Assembly: GCF_003073135.1 (NCBI RefSeq)
Contig: NZ_PGDQ01000003.1
Coordinates: 393,855 to 457,854, forward strand
Direction of reading: 5' to 3'
DNA from: Euzebya rosea
Lineage (GTDB): Bacteria; Actinomycetota; Nitriliruptoria; Euzebyales; Euzebyaceae
Length of the DNA stretch: 64,000 nucleotides
Within the stretch, counting starts at the first letter, position 1. Each line of letters begins with the position of its first letter. Below the pieces are notes generated by a model, which saw nothing but the letters and a program-made list of their open reading frames with translations, was not told the DNA's origin and searched no databases. Of the stretch, positions 26,701 to 34,625 are shown in pieces. The translations under genes were made by a program, and so were the position numbers.

Positions 26701-28562
26701 GTGACGTGTTCGGCAACGGCATGCTGCGGTCCCGCGCGATCCGACTGGTCGCGGCCTTCGACCACCGCGACATCTTCATCGACCCGACGCCCGACGAGGA
26801 GACGTCGTTCGAGGAGCGTCGCCGGTTGTTCGAGCTGCCCCGTTCGTCGTGGCAGGACTACGACCAGTCGTTGTTGTCCGCCGGTGGCGGCGTCTTCTCC
26901 AGGACCGTGAAGTCCGTGCGGCTGTCGCCGGAGGCCCGGGAGGCCCTGCGCATCGACGCCGAGGAGCTGTCACCGCCCGAGCTGATCAACGCCATCCTGA
27001 AGGCACCGGTGGACCTGCTGTGGTTCGGCGGCATCGGGACCTACGTCAAGTCGCGCGAGGAGAGCAACGGCGAGGTCGGGGACCGTGCCAACGACGCCGT
27101 CCGCGTCAACGCCGACCAGGTCGGCGCCCGCGTGGTCGGGGAGGGTGGCAACCTGGCCATGACCCAGCTGGGCCGCATCGGCTACGCCCGACGTGGTGGA
27201 CGCTGCAACACCGACGCCACCGACAACGCTGCGGGCGTCAACACCTCCGACCGCGAGGTCAACCTCAAGATCCTGCTGTCGCTGGCCATCAACGCCGGTG
27301 AGCTGGAGCCGGACAACCGCAACGACCTGCTGGCTCGCCTGACCGAGGACGTCGCCGACCAGGTCCTCCGCGACCAGTACCTGCAGACGTGGGCGATCAG
27401 TCAGGAGATCGGCTCGGCGCCGGGCGGCATGGGCGCCTACGAGCAGATGATGCAGTCGCTGGAGTCCCGCGGACGGCTCGACCGAGCGGTCGAGCTGCTG
27501 CCCGACACCGCCGAGGTCGAGGAGCGTCGCACGCAGGGGGCGGGGTTCACCCGTCCGGAGCTGGCGGTGCTGCTGGCCTACGCCAAGATCGACGTGACCG
27601 ACCAGCTGCTGGCCGACGGCGTGGTCGACCAGCCGGCGTTCGAGCCGGTGCGGGCCAGCTACTTCCCGGGCGAGGCAGCGACACGGTTCGCCGACCTGGC
27701 ACAGGAGCACCGGCTGCGTCGCGACCTGGTCGCCACCATCGTGGCCGGGGACCTCTGCAACCGGATGGGGATCACCTGGGCGACGCGCACGTCGACCGAC
27801 CTCGGTGTGGACGTCTCCACCGTGGCGGGGGCCTACTGGATCGCCCGCGAGGTCATCGACGCCGACGCGTTGTGGCGAGAGGTGGAGGCGCAGGACGATC
27901 GGATCGACCCGACGCTGCAGCTGGAGCTGAAGGCGCAGGTCGACCAGCTGGTCGACGCGTTCGCCAGGTCGTTCGTGCGGCAGGGGAGGACCGGGGACAT
28001 CGCCGGCGCCATCGCCGCCGACCGGCCGGCCTTCCTCGAGCTGTTCGACCTGGTCGGCACCACCCGCGCCAGCGAGCAGCACGTGGCCATCCAGCGGACG
28101 GCCACACGGTGGGTGGACCTCGGCATCGACGACGACCTGGCCGACCGGCTGGCCCGACTGTCGGCGCTGACCCTGGTGCCGGGGGTGGCGGCGACGGCCC
28201 GCACGACCGACCGCCGCCTGACCGACATCGGGGTGGTGTACCAGCTGGTGGCCGAACGGCTGCCGCTGGAGCAGATGACCCGCAGCCTGAAGGCCTACGA
28301 GCCGCACGGTCGCTGGGAACGCTGGCAGCACCGCGGGCTGGTCGACGACGTTCGCCGCCTGCACCACGCCGCCGCCCGCGAGGCGCTGGCCATGGCGGAC
28401 CTCGAGACCGAACCGGCCGAGGTCGTGGACGGGTTCCTGACCTCCCGCGCCGGCACGGTCGAACGTGCCGTGGGCCTGGCCCGCCAGGTTCAGGGCCAGC
28501 CCGAGGTCGACCTCGACGCCCTGGCCGTCGCCGTCCGAGCCCTCAGCGAGATCGCCGGATGA
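23787..28562 (+). CDS. gdh: NAD-dependent glutamate dehydrogenase, large (about 180 kDa) type
   Basis: Oxidatively deaminates glutamate to 2-oxoglutarate and ammonia with NAD. At 1591 residues it is the GDH-180 class known from Streptomyces and Mycobacterium, with ACT-like regulatory modules in the first ~700 residues. The catalytic dehydrogenase core lies around residues 760-1120: GGLRWSDR, LMKAQVTKNAVIVPTGSKGGFV with the substrate lysines, GVGDMSGDVFGNGML, and a second-half block WFGGIGTYVK followed by GEGGNLAMTQLGRI. GTG 23787 is preferred over ATG 23763 because GGAGG is 6 bases upstream of the GTG. Preceded by the ACT gene; consistent with glutamate catabolism feeding the TCA cycle. Confidence 0.96.
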   Translation: MSDGLDRLYERLRNALPEDRADHAVELANAAYRRLPAAERAALDLDRAESLILDALAAFEAGDGSSPQIRLEPDGATTIVHVHAVDGPFVVSTVTEELHRLGLAPIDLLHPVVGVARDGDGNLKSLGPARTAPRRETYLAMDLHQALNEASRETVAQYLRDVLDDALHAMRDFLPIKQRIAGIAMEVEVTAGSRYDAAEVTEVATFLRWLLDDYFVFLGYRGYDINGSGDDATAVVTPGSGLGILHSEERSRYAEPVPLSSLSEALLHQATEGPLLRISRTNRLSTVHRQVRMIDVSIQKVDPSGRLVGEHRILGLLAQKAFVEPASTIPVLRRKLRLVLEAEDVVDHSHDERALRTLFDAFPKQELFESDVDELRQTMVKLLEVSRRQEVRLLVRQEPVRRSVSALVTVPRDRFSAELRSQVQELLQERSGATTVDYQLSMTERDQPLLHFTLHLPEGVTSPLDVDAVEQEIQRLTRTFSDALTEALAGRRGMADARIAAEQWCRVLPVAYTESTAVATAVTDIEELEALDGPDAVRMRLIRPPSPNGTSSRERLLRFRLYKAGEGVELSGFLPLLESLGLIVVEEQPYRMDTSPVWGALQMHDYGVRTEGLPIDVRSDGPRLADAAVAMWEGRASVDSLNRLVLGADMSIEQVTVLRAYRRYLRQIGTTYTEATTNDALIEYPAVARALIAYFDARFDPAIEDEEARLVAADSARHDVLSALEAVERLDQDRILRSFLGVMDATLRTNRWRRRPWLSLKIDSSRVPGVPKPVPYREIFVYSTEMEGVHLRGGPVARGGLRWSDRLDDFRTEVLGLMKAQVTKNAVIVPTGSKGGFVLKHRPVDGAELRAEVEAQYRVFIRGLLDVTDNIVDGDVVPPEHVVRADGDDPYLVVAADRGTATFSDIANGISAEYGFWLDDAFASGGSQGYDHKAMGITARGAWVAVQRHFRELSIDVQTDPITVVGVGDMSGDVFGNGMLRSRAIRLVAAFDHRDIFIDPTPDEETSFEERRRLFELPRSSWQDYDQSLLSAGGGVFSRTVKSVRLSPEAREALRIDAEELSPPELINAILKAPVDLLWFGGIGTYVKSREESNGEVGDRANDAVRVNADQVGARVVGEGGNLAMTQLGRIGYARRGGRCNTDATDNAAGVNTSDREVNLKILLSLAINAGELEPDNRNDLLARLTEDVADQVLRDQYLQTWAISQEIGSAPGGMGAYEQMMQSLESRGRLDRAVELLPDTAEVEERRTQGAGFTRPELAVLLAYAKIDVTDQLLADGVVDQPAFEPVRASYFPGEAATRFADLAQEHRLRRDLVATIVAGDLCNRMGITWATRTSTDLGVDVSTVAGAYWIAREVIDADALWREVEAQDDRIDPTLQLELKAQVDQLVDAFARSFVRQGRTGDIAGAIAADRPAFLELFDLVGTTRASEQHVAIQRTATRWVDLGIDDDLADRLARLSALTLVPGVAATARTTDRRLTDIGVVYQLVAERLPLEQMTRSLKAYEPHGRWERWQHRGLVDDVRRLHHAAAREALAMADLETEPAEVVDGFLTSRAGTVERAVGLARQVQGQPEVDLDALAVAVRALSEIAG

Positions 28563-28658
28563 GGACACCACTGGACCGCAATCCGGCGATTCGGGGGGTA
28601 CGGGGGGTGTCCCCCCGGGCTGGTATCGCCGGCTGAGCACACGGCTGACTCTGGGCAG

Positions 28659-28926
28659 TCCTGCGTCCACCGTCGCAGGCGCCCGAGGGTCACGGAGCCG
28701 AGGAATCCGAGCGCAGCGAGGATCATGCAGAACGCCCCGCCGGTGGGCGGGGCGTTCCTGTTTCCGTCAACCGATCTGGATCATCCTGCGTGCACCGCCG
28801 CAGGCGCACCCCGTCTGGACTGAGGAGACTCGCAGGCCCGATGCGGAGCGAGGGGCGAGAATCGACGAGGGAAGACGGGAGTCACGGCGCCGAGGACCAT
28901 CCGAGCGCAGCGAGGATCATGTGGAA
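28659..28926. repeat. Duplicated non-coding segment, second copy interrupted
   Basis: Copy 1 (28659-28733) begins TCCTGCGTCCACCGTCGCAGG and continues through CACGGAGCCGAGG and CCGAGCGCAGCGAGGATCATG to AAC. Its first part recurs at 28783-28806 and its second part at 28881-28926, with about 75 extra bases between. The two copies flank the terminator at 28731-28756. This accounts for most of the 380-bp gene-free gap after glutamate dehydrogenase; I find no coding signal in it. Confidence 0.75.
28731..28756. terminator. Terminator between NAD-glutamate dehydrogenase and citrate synthase
   Basis: Perfect 11-bp stem AACGCCCCGCC / GGCGGGGCGTT with a GGTG loop, followed on the plus strand by CCTGTTT. 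Downstream of glutamate dehydrogenase and also positioned to stop leftward transcripts of citrate synthase. Confidence 0.85.
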
Positions 28927-28960
28927 CAGATCGGGGACCGCGTCAGCGGTCCTCGATCTG
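28927..28960 (-). terminator. Hairpin that contains the citrate synthase stop codon
   Basis: A 15-bp stem (CAGATCGGGGACCGC against its complement, one G-T wobble) with a GTCA loop. The TGA stop of citrate synthase (28943-28945) lies in the loop, and the right arm is the last five codons. Probably a terminator or mRNA-end stabiliser built into the coding end. Confidence 0.6.
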
Positions 28961-30229
28961 GACGTACTCGCGGGTGGCGGCGCCGGTGTAGATCTGCCGG
29001 GGGCGGCCGATGCGGGTGTCGGGGTCGCTCATCATTTCCTTCCACTGGGCGATCCAGCCCGGCAGGCGGCCGATGGCGAACATGACGGTGAACATCTCCA
29101 CCGGCAGGCCCATGGCCCGGTAGATCAGGCCCGAGTAGAAGTCGACGTTGGGGTACAGCTTCTTCTCGATGAAGTAGTCGTCGTTGAGGGCGACTTCCTC
29201 CAGCTCCTTGGCGATCTCGAACAGCGGGTCGTTGGGCGCCAGCTTCTGCAGGACCTTGTCCGCGGTCTCCTTGATGATGGTGGCCCGCGGGTCGAAGTTC
29301 TTGTAGACGCGGTGCCCGAAGCCCATCAGGCGGAACGGGTCGTTCTTGTCCTTGGCCCGGTTGACGAACGAGGCGGTGTCACCGTCGGCGTCGCGGATCT
29401 CCGCCAGCATCTCCAGGACGGCCTGGTTGGCGCCGCCGTGCAGCGGGCCCCACAGCGCGTTGATGCCCGACGCGATGGCGGCGAACATGTTCACCTGCGT
29501 CGAGCCGACCAGGCGCACGGCCGTGGTGGAGGCGTTCTGCTCGTGGTCGGCGTGCAGGATGTACAGCAGGTCCAGCGCCTTGGCGATCTCGGGGTCGACC
29601 TCGTAGGGCTCGGCCTTCACGCCGAACATCATGTGGAGGAAGTTCGCCGGGTAGCTCAGCTTGTTCCACGGGTAGATGAACGCCTGCCCGATGGACTTCT
29701 TGTACGACCACGCCGCGATCGTCGGCATCTTGGCCATGAGGCGGTAGATCGACACCTCGACGTCCCGCTCGTCCTTGGGGTCGTAGTGGTCCTGGTAGAA
29801 CGTCGACAGGCCAGCCGTGGCCGCGGAGAGGATCGCCATCGGGTGCGCGCTCTTGGGGAACGCGTCGAAGAACTGGCGCATGTCCTCGTGGAGCAGCGTG
29901 TGGATGGTGATCTGCTGCTCGAAGTAGTCCAGCTCCGACTGGGTGGGCAGCTCGCCGAAGATCAGCAGGTAGGAGACCTCCAGGAAGTTGGAGGACTGCG
30001 CAAGCTGCTCGATCGGGTAGCCGCGGTAGCGCAGGATGCCCGCCTCACCGTTGAGGTAGGTGATGTCGCTTCGGCACGAGGAGGTGGAGGCGAAGCCGGG
30101 GTCGTAGGTGGTCAGCCCGGTGGCCCCACGCAGGCCGGAGGAGTGGATGCCGCGATCACCTTCGGTTCCCTGGACCACCGGTGCTTCGAAGTGATCGCCT
30201 TCCAGCTCGATGCGTGCGTGGTCAGTCAT
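28943..30229 (-). CDS. gltA: Citrate synthase
   Basis: Condenses acetyl-CoA and oxaloacetate at the TCA entry. The 428-residue, type II-like (hexameric) form has the catalytic residues in the usual order: the HADHEQNAST block near residue 240, GPLHGGAN near 275 (His), GFGHRVYKNFDPR near 317 (His and Arg), and the Asp in YPNVDFYSGL near 375. ATG 30229 is preceded by AAGG. It is a single gene facing away from the sugar phosphorylase gene; the 96 bases between must hold both promoters. Confidence 0.97.
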   Translation of the reverse strand: MTDHARIELEGDHFEAPVVQGTEGDRGIHSSGLRGATGLTTYDPGFASTSSCRSDITYLNGEAGILRYRGYPIEQLAQSSNFLEVSYLLIFGELPTQSELDYFEQQITIHTLLHEDMRQFFDAFPKSAHPMAILSAATAGLSTFYQDHYDPKDERDVEVSIYRLMAKMPTIAAWSYKKSIGQAFIYPWNKLSYPANFLHMMFGVKAEPYEVDPEIAKALDLLYILHADHEQNASTTAVRLVGSTQVNMFAAIASGINALWGPLHGGANQAVLEMLAEIRDADGDTASFVNRAKDKNDPFRLMGFGHRVYKNFDPRATIIKETADKVLQKLAPNDPLFEIAKELEEVALNDDYFIEKKLYPNVDFYSGLIYRAMGLPVEMFTVMFAIGRLPGWIAQWKEMMSDPDTRIGRPRQIYTGAATREYVQIEDR

Positions 30230-30325
30230 GGGAGATGCCTTTGGGTCGGGGCGTAACGCGGTATTCGGGTGGCGGTCGGATCACACGTCCGCCGGTGGCG
30301 AATGTAGCCGACGACCGGGTGGTTC

Positions 30326-32056
30326 GTGCAGCCGAGGCTGGGTCCGCGGACCGATCGGTGGCAGGCTGTGGAAGTGCTCGACTCCGCCCTGCGCACACAC
30401 CTTTCCGCCCTGTATCCGCCCGATGTCGCAGAGGTGACGCTGCCACGCCTGATGGCGCTCGCCGAACGCCATCGGCGCCCCCGGGAGGTCCGTCCGCTGG
30501 ACCAGCACGACGTGTGGCTGATCGCCTACGCCGACCATGTCGGCGACGGCCGCCGACCACCGCTGCAGGTCATGGACGAGCTGCTGTCGGGACCGCTGGC
30601 CGACGTCGTCAACGGCGTCCACCTGCTGCCGTTCTACCCGTGGACGTCCGACGACGGCTTCGCGGTCGTGGACTTCCGGGCGGTCGATCCCGCGGTCGGG
30701 GACTGGGACGACGTCGTCGCGGTCGGGCGTGGACGACGCCTGATGGTCGACGCCGTCGTCAACCACATGTCGGCGTCCTCCACCCATGTGCGCGACTGGA
30801 CAGGACACGTCCTGAGCCCGCACGAGTCGTTCGACACCTCCGAGGTCGTCCGCCCCCGCACCAGCCCGCTGCTGACGCCATTCGAGGCACCGAACGGGCT
30901 GGTGCGCCACGCGTGGACCACGTTCTCGCCCGACCAGGTGGACCTCGACTACGGCAACCCCGACGTGCTCGTGGACATGACCGACGTCCTGCTCGGCTAC
31001 GTCGAGCGCGGCGCGTCGGTCATCCGCCTCGACGCCGTCGCCTTCCTGTGGAAGGAGAGCGGCACCCCCTGCATCCACCTGCCGCAGACCCACGAGGTCA
31101 TCCGGCTGTGGCGGACCATGCTGGACTGGTGTGCCCCCGGCAGCATGCTGATCACCGAGACGAACGTCCCCCACGAGGAGAACATCAGCTACTTCGGTGA
31201 CGGCAGCGACGAAGCACATCTCGTCTACCAGTTCGCACTCGCACCCCTGGTCCTCGCCTCGTTCATGTGGGGCAACGCCCAGGACCTGACCCGCTGGGCC
31301 GCATCGCTGGAGCCACCGCCCGGCCAGGGGACGTTCTTCAACTTCCTCGCCTCCCACGACGGCATCGGGCTCCGACCCGCCGAGGGGCTGGTGTCGTCCA
31401 CCCAGGTCGACGGGCTGTGCGCGCTGGCTCGCGCCGCCGGGGGAGGGGTGTCCTACCGCTCCGGCCCGAACGGGCGCCAGCTGCCCTACGAGCTGAACAC
31501 GACGGTCCTCGACGCCCTCGACGCGGTGGCCGACGACGGGGGCACGATCCAGCGGATCGTCGCCGCCCATGCGATCCTCCTCGCCCTCCAGGGCGTCCCC
31601 GGGATGTGGGCCGGTTCACTCCTCGGGGTGCGCAACTGGACCGACGGCGTCCAGCAGACCGGCCGGCTGCGGACGGTCAACCGACGTCGGCTGCTGCTCG
31701 ACGAGCTGATGGCCGACCTGCAGCGCGACGGGTCCTTCGTGTCGGCGGTCTTCCACGGCCTGGCCGAGCTCGTGGCCCTGCGCACCAGCAGCCCCGCGTT
31801 CGACCCGCACAGCCCCCAGCGGGTGCTGGCCGGACCGTCGTGGCTGTTCGGGGTCCAGCGGGGTGAGGGACCGGACCGGCACGTGGTGCTGGTCAGCGTT
31901 TCGGACCGTGACAGGGCCGTTCGGCTGGGTGACCTCGGGGTCGGGGGTCGGTGGCGCGACCGCTTGGGCTCGCCCGGGACGACGCCCTACGGTCCCGACG
32001 ACGTCCTCGTGCTGCCCCCGTGGGGCGTGGCCTGGCTGGCCCTGGACGAGGACTGA
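30326..32056 (+). CDS. GH13_18 sugar phosphorylase, probably glucosylglycerate phosphorylase
   Basis: An alpha-amylase-fold phosphorylase of 576 residues. The (beta/alpha)8 signatures are VVNGVHLLPFYPW near residue 95, MVDAVVNHMS near 140, IRLDAVAFLWK with nucleophile Asp236, LITETNVPHEENISYF with acid/base Glu278, and LASHDGIGLRP with Asp345. ASVIRLDAVAF and LPYELNTTVLDAL are typical of subfamily 18, which uses phosphate to split sucrose, glucosylglycerol or glucosylglycerate. The length is nearer glucosylglycerate phosphorylase (~560) than sucrose phosphorylase (~490), and the convergent neighbour is glucosyl-3-phosphoglycerate synthase, so glucosylglycerate is the favoured substrate (inference). 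Start uncertain: GTG 30326 or GTG 30368. Confidence 0.88.
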   Translation: MQPRLGPRTDRWQAVEVLDSALRTHLSALYPPDVAEVTLPRLMALAERHRRPREVRPLDQHDVWLIAYADHVGDGRRPPLQVMDELLSGPLADVVNGVHLLPFYPWTSDDGFAVVDFRAVDPAVGDWDDVVAVGRGRRLMVDAVVNHMSASSTHVRDWTGHVLSPHESFDTSEVVRPRTSPLLTPFEAPNGLVRHAWTTFSPDQVDLDYGNPDVLVDMTDVLLGYVERGASVIRLDAVAFLWKESGTPCIHLPQTHEVIRLWRTMLDWCAPGSMLITETNVPHEENISYFGDGSDEAHLVYQFALAPLVLASFMWGNAQDLTRWAASLEPPPGQGTFFNFLASHDGIGLRPAEGLVSSTQVDGLCALARAAGGGVSYRSGPNGRQLPYELNTTVLDALDAVADDGGTIQRIVAAHAILLALQGVPGMWAGSLLGVRNWTDGVQQTGRLRTVNRRRLLLDELMADLQRDGSFVSAVFHGLAELVALRTSSPAFDPHSPQRVLAGPSWLFGVQRGEGPDRHVVLVSVSDRDRAVRLGDLGVGGRWRDRLGSPGTTPYGPDDVLVLPPWGVAWLALDED

Positions 32057-32080
32057 CCCCTGTCCGGTGGAGCGGGATCC

Positions 32081-33040
32081 TCAGCGGCGGGAGCCCATCG
32101 GCGGCCGCTCGACGATGGCGATCGACTGTGCCTCCGACATCCCGACGGTGCCGTCGTCGCCGCGGACGAACTGGCGGTAGGCCGTGGGCAGGTCGCCGAG
32201 CTGGGCCCGGTCGGCGTCGGGAAGGCGTCGAAGCGCCGCCTGGGCAACGCCGAACGCCATGCGGCTGAGCGCCTCGAGGGACTGGTTGCGGTGGATGCGC
32301 TGCTGCACGTCGACCTGCGCGATCGCGCCGGCACCCCGCAGGCGCAACGTGTCGATCAGCATGCCGACCTCCACGCCGTAGCCGGTCAGGAACGGGATCG
32401 ACTCCAGCAGGGTGCGCCGGCCGGCGTACTCCCCGGACAGGGGCTGGACGAGCCCGGCGAGCTCCGGCCAGAACAGGTTGAGCAACGGCCGGGCCAGCAA
32501 TTCGGTGACGCGTCCGCCGCCGGAGGCGTGCATGACCCCGTCGAGCTCCACCGGCCGGTCGTAGAAGGCCTTGACCAGCTCGACGTCGGGGTCGGTCAGC
32601 AGCGGGCCGAGCAAGCCGGAGACGAACCGCGGGTCGGGGTTGCGGATGTCGGTGTCGATGAAGGCGACGATGTCACCGCTGGTGACCGCGAGGCTGCGCC
32701 ACAGCGCGTCGCCCTTGCCCAGCCCGGGACCGAGGTCGGGGAAGACCCCTATGTCGGTGTGCACCCGTGCGCCGTGGTCGGCCGCGACGCGCTGGGTGTC
32801 GTCGCTGGACCCCCCGTCGAGCACGACGATCTCGTCGACCAGCTCGCCGGCCAGCGACATGACCGAGTCGATCACCCCCCCGACCGTGGCCGACTCGTTG
32901 CGGGTCGGCAGGACCACGCTGACCGTCACGTCCTGCTCCGCCTTGCGGGCGGCGAGGTCGGTGGGGTCGAACTGTCCTGCGGTGAAGGTCCGCTCGGCGA
33001 ACCAGGTCTCGATGTCGAAGGGGGTGGGGGAGGGCTGCAC
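32081..33040 (-). CDS. gpgS: Glucosyl-3-phosphoglycerate synthase
   Basis: A GT81 glycosyltransferase making glucosyl-3-phosphoglycerate from a nucleotide-glucose and 3-phosphoglycerate. This is the first step to glucosylglycerate, a compatible solute and, in mycobacteria, primer for methylglucose lipopolysaccharide. The 319-residue size fits. Motifs are VSVVLPTRNESATVGGV near residue 37, VLDGGSSDDT near 69, GLGKGDALWRSL near 97, the metal-binding FIDTDIRNPDPRF near 118 and GYGVEVGMLID near 223. Start is GTG 33040 because no ATG precedes the conserved IETWFAERTF. Last gene of the leftward oxidase run, 53 bases after the cupredoxin. The separate phosphatase (GpgP) gene is not in the window. 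Confidence 0.92.
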   Translation of the reverse strand: MQPSPTPFDIETWFAERTFTAGQFDPTDLAARKAEQDVTVSVVLPTRNESATVGGVIDSVMSLAGELVDEIVVLDGGSSDDTQRVAADHGARVHTDIGVFPDLGPGLGKGDALWRSLAVTSGDIVAFIDTDIRNPDPRFVSGLLGPLLTDPDVELVKAFYDRPVELDGVMHASGGGRVTELLARPLLNLFWPELAGLVQPLSGEYAGRRTLLESIPFLTGYGVEVGMLIDTLRLRGAGAIAQVDVQQRIHRNQSLEALSRMAFGVAQAALRRLPDADRAQLGDLPTAYRQFVRGDDGTVGMSEAQSIAIVERPPMGSRR

Positions 33041-33093
33041 GGGGTGCGGGGTCTTCTTCCTCGGCTCGAGGGGGTGGACTGGGAGCCCGGGGG

Positions 33094-33723
33094 TCAGGAG
33101 AGGGTGATCTCGCCCTCCATCCCGGCGGCACGGTGGCCGGGGATGCTGCAGTAGTAGGTGTAGGTGCCGGCGTCCAGGCCGAAGGGCGCGACGTCGGCGC
33201 CGCCGGCCGAGGCCACGACGGGCTGATCGTTGTTGAGGCCCTCGAAGACGACGTTGTGCTCGAGCGAGCCAGCATTGTCGATGGCGATGATGTTCTCGCC
33301 GGCCGTGCCCTCCGACGGGGCGGAGGTGTAGGCCAGGCCGTTGTCGGCCCCCCAGACGAGCGCGCCCTCGGGGATGGCGACGGCGCCTTCCTCGGCGACC
33401 TCCCCACCCTCCTCTGCGTGCTCCTCGTGGTGCACGTCGCGGATGCCGACGGAACCGGCCACGATGCCGGCGCCGACGATGCCGGCGATGCCGAGCACCA
33501 TGCCGACGCCCAGGGCGCGGGAGGAGATGTCGGGGTTGCGCTCGACGACGAACGCGGTCGCCATCACGTAGCCGGCCGCAAGGACGGCCACCAGGACGCT
33601 GACCTCGGTTTCGACGGCCAGCAGCACCCTGGACAGCGATCCGGAGAACAGCAGGACGGCGCCGAGGAGGGTGAGGGGCATGACGAGCGGCACGAACACG
33701 CGCCGACGGGTGGTCTGGTTCAT
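33094..33723 (-). CDS. Membrane-anchored cupredoxin, coupled to ctaG
   Basis: A 209-residue protein: three or so membrane helices in residues 9-90, a His/Glu-rich linker (VHHEEHAEEGGEVAEE), then an extracytoplasmic cupredoxin domain. Copper ligands are visible: His in SLEHNVVF, then Cys, His and Met in YYCSIPGHRAAGMEG. Its ATG overlaps the ctaG stop (ATGA), so the two are translationally coupled. Likely an electron carrier to, or copper donor for, the caa3 oxidase; which of the two cannot be decided. Confidence 0.86.
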   Translation of the reverse strand: MNQTTRRRVFVPLVMPLTLLGAVLLFSGSLSRVLLAVETEVSVLVAVLAAGYVMATAFVVERNPDISSRALGVGMVLGIAGIVGAGIVAGSVGIRDVHHEEHAEEGGEVAEEGAVAIPEGALVWGADNGLAYTSAPSEGTAGENIIAIDNAGSLEHNVVFEGLNNDQPVVASAGGADVAPFGLDAGTYTYYCSIPGHRAAGMEGEITLS

Positions 33724-34598
33724 CGCTTGACGAGCTCCGGTGTCTGGTCGGTGCCGGCGAAGTCCCGCCAGTACAGGGCGTCGGGACCGCCGGTTCGGTC
33801 CTCGTGGGACCAACGGAAGAACAGGGCGGCGATGACGGACCACAGGAGCAGCCCGCCACCGATCTTCATGAGCAACCCGGCGATCTGGAGGTCCACCAGG
33901 GGGGTGATGAACTCCCAGATGCGGGGTGCGTTCTCGTAGGAGGAGTACAGGGGGGTGCTGGCGAACGTCAGGAACGACGCCGGCACGGTCGGCAGGATCG
34001 AGTGGCTGAACAGGTAGCCCATCCGACCGAGGTAGCTGTAGTGCGGTACCTCCGGCAGGGGCGACATGACCGGCCACCACATCAGCAGGCCGACGAACAC
34101 CCACAGGAAGTGGGTGAACAGGTGGAACAGGCCGTTGGACAGCGTGGCCTCGACGAACTGCGGCGTGTGCGCCGTCGCGACGAACGCGTTGACCAGCAGC
34201 AGGGCGACGAGGGGCTTGGTGATGACCCTCGCGACCGGCAGCACCCCGGGGCGCACCAGCATGCGCCGCAGCATCCAGGCCGGACTGCCGAGGATCAGCA
34301 GGGGTGCCGCCACCAGCTGGAACATCAGGTGCTGCACCATGTGGAAGCTGTACAGGTAGTTCTCGCCGACGTTGTGGATCGGGGAGCTGGCCCCGATCCC
34401 GAAGACGAGGACACCGGTGAAGTACAGGACCTTCTGCTGCCGGGTCGCCCAGCCCGATCGTGCCAGGTGCTTGGGCGCCGAGGTCGGCCCCCAGGCGCTG
34501 AGCAGGTACAGGTACCCACCCCCGAGCAACAGCATCAGCAGCCACGCGTCGGGGGACGCCTGGGGTCGCAGGGCGATGCTCGGGTCGATGGTGGGCAC
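33720..34598 (-). CDS. ctaG: Cytochrome c oxidase assembly factor CtaG, caa3 type
   Basis: A 292-residue integral membrane protein with about seven helices, of the CtaG_caa3 family needed for assembly of caa3 oxidase in Bacillus; it is unrelated to the Cox11-type CtaG. Family features are the HNVGENYLYSFHMVQHLMFQLVAAPLL block (seen in pieces around residue 75-100), GSPAWMLRRML, HTPQFVEATL and FTHFLWVFVGLLMWWPVM. The histidines could bind copper. The GTG start has GGAG 6 bases upstream. Overlaps the cupredoxin gene by 4 bases and follows subunit IV by 27 bases. Confidence 0.92.
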   Translation of the reverse strand: MPTIDPSIALRPQASPDAWLLMLLLGGGYLYLLSAWGPTSAPKHLARSGWATRQQKVLYFTGVLVFGIGASSPIHNVGENYLYSFHMVQHLMFQLVAAPLLILGSPAWMLRRMLVRPGVLPVARVITKPLVALLLVNAFVATAHTPQFVEATLSNGLFHLFTHFLWVFVGLLMWWPVMSPLPEVPHYSYLGRMGYLFSHSILPTVPASFLTFASTPLYSSYENAPRIWEFITPLVDLQIAGLLMKIGGGLLLWSVIAALFFRWSHEDRTGGPDALYWRDFAGTDQTPELVKR

Positions 34599-34625
34599 GG
34601 GTGGCTCCGGTGTGGGGGAGGAGGG

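Noticed and set aside
30210..30437. Small plus-strand frames at the citrate synthase 5' end
   Set aside because: They overlap the start of citrate synthase and the phosphorylase gene in other frames without ribosome sites.
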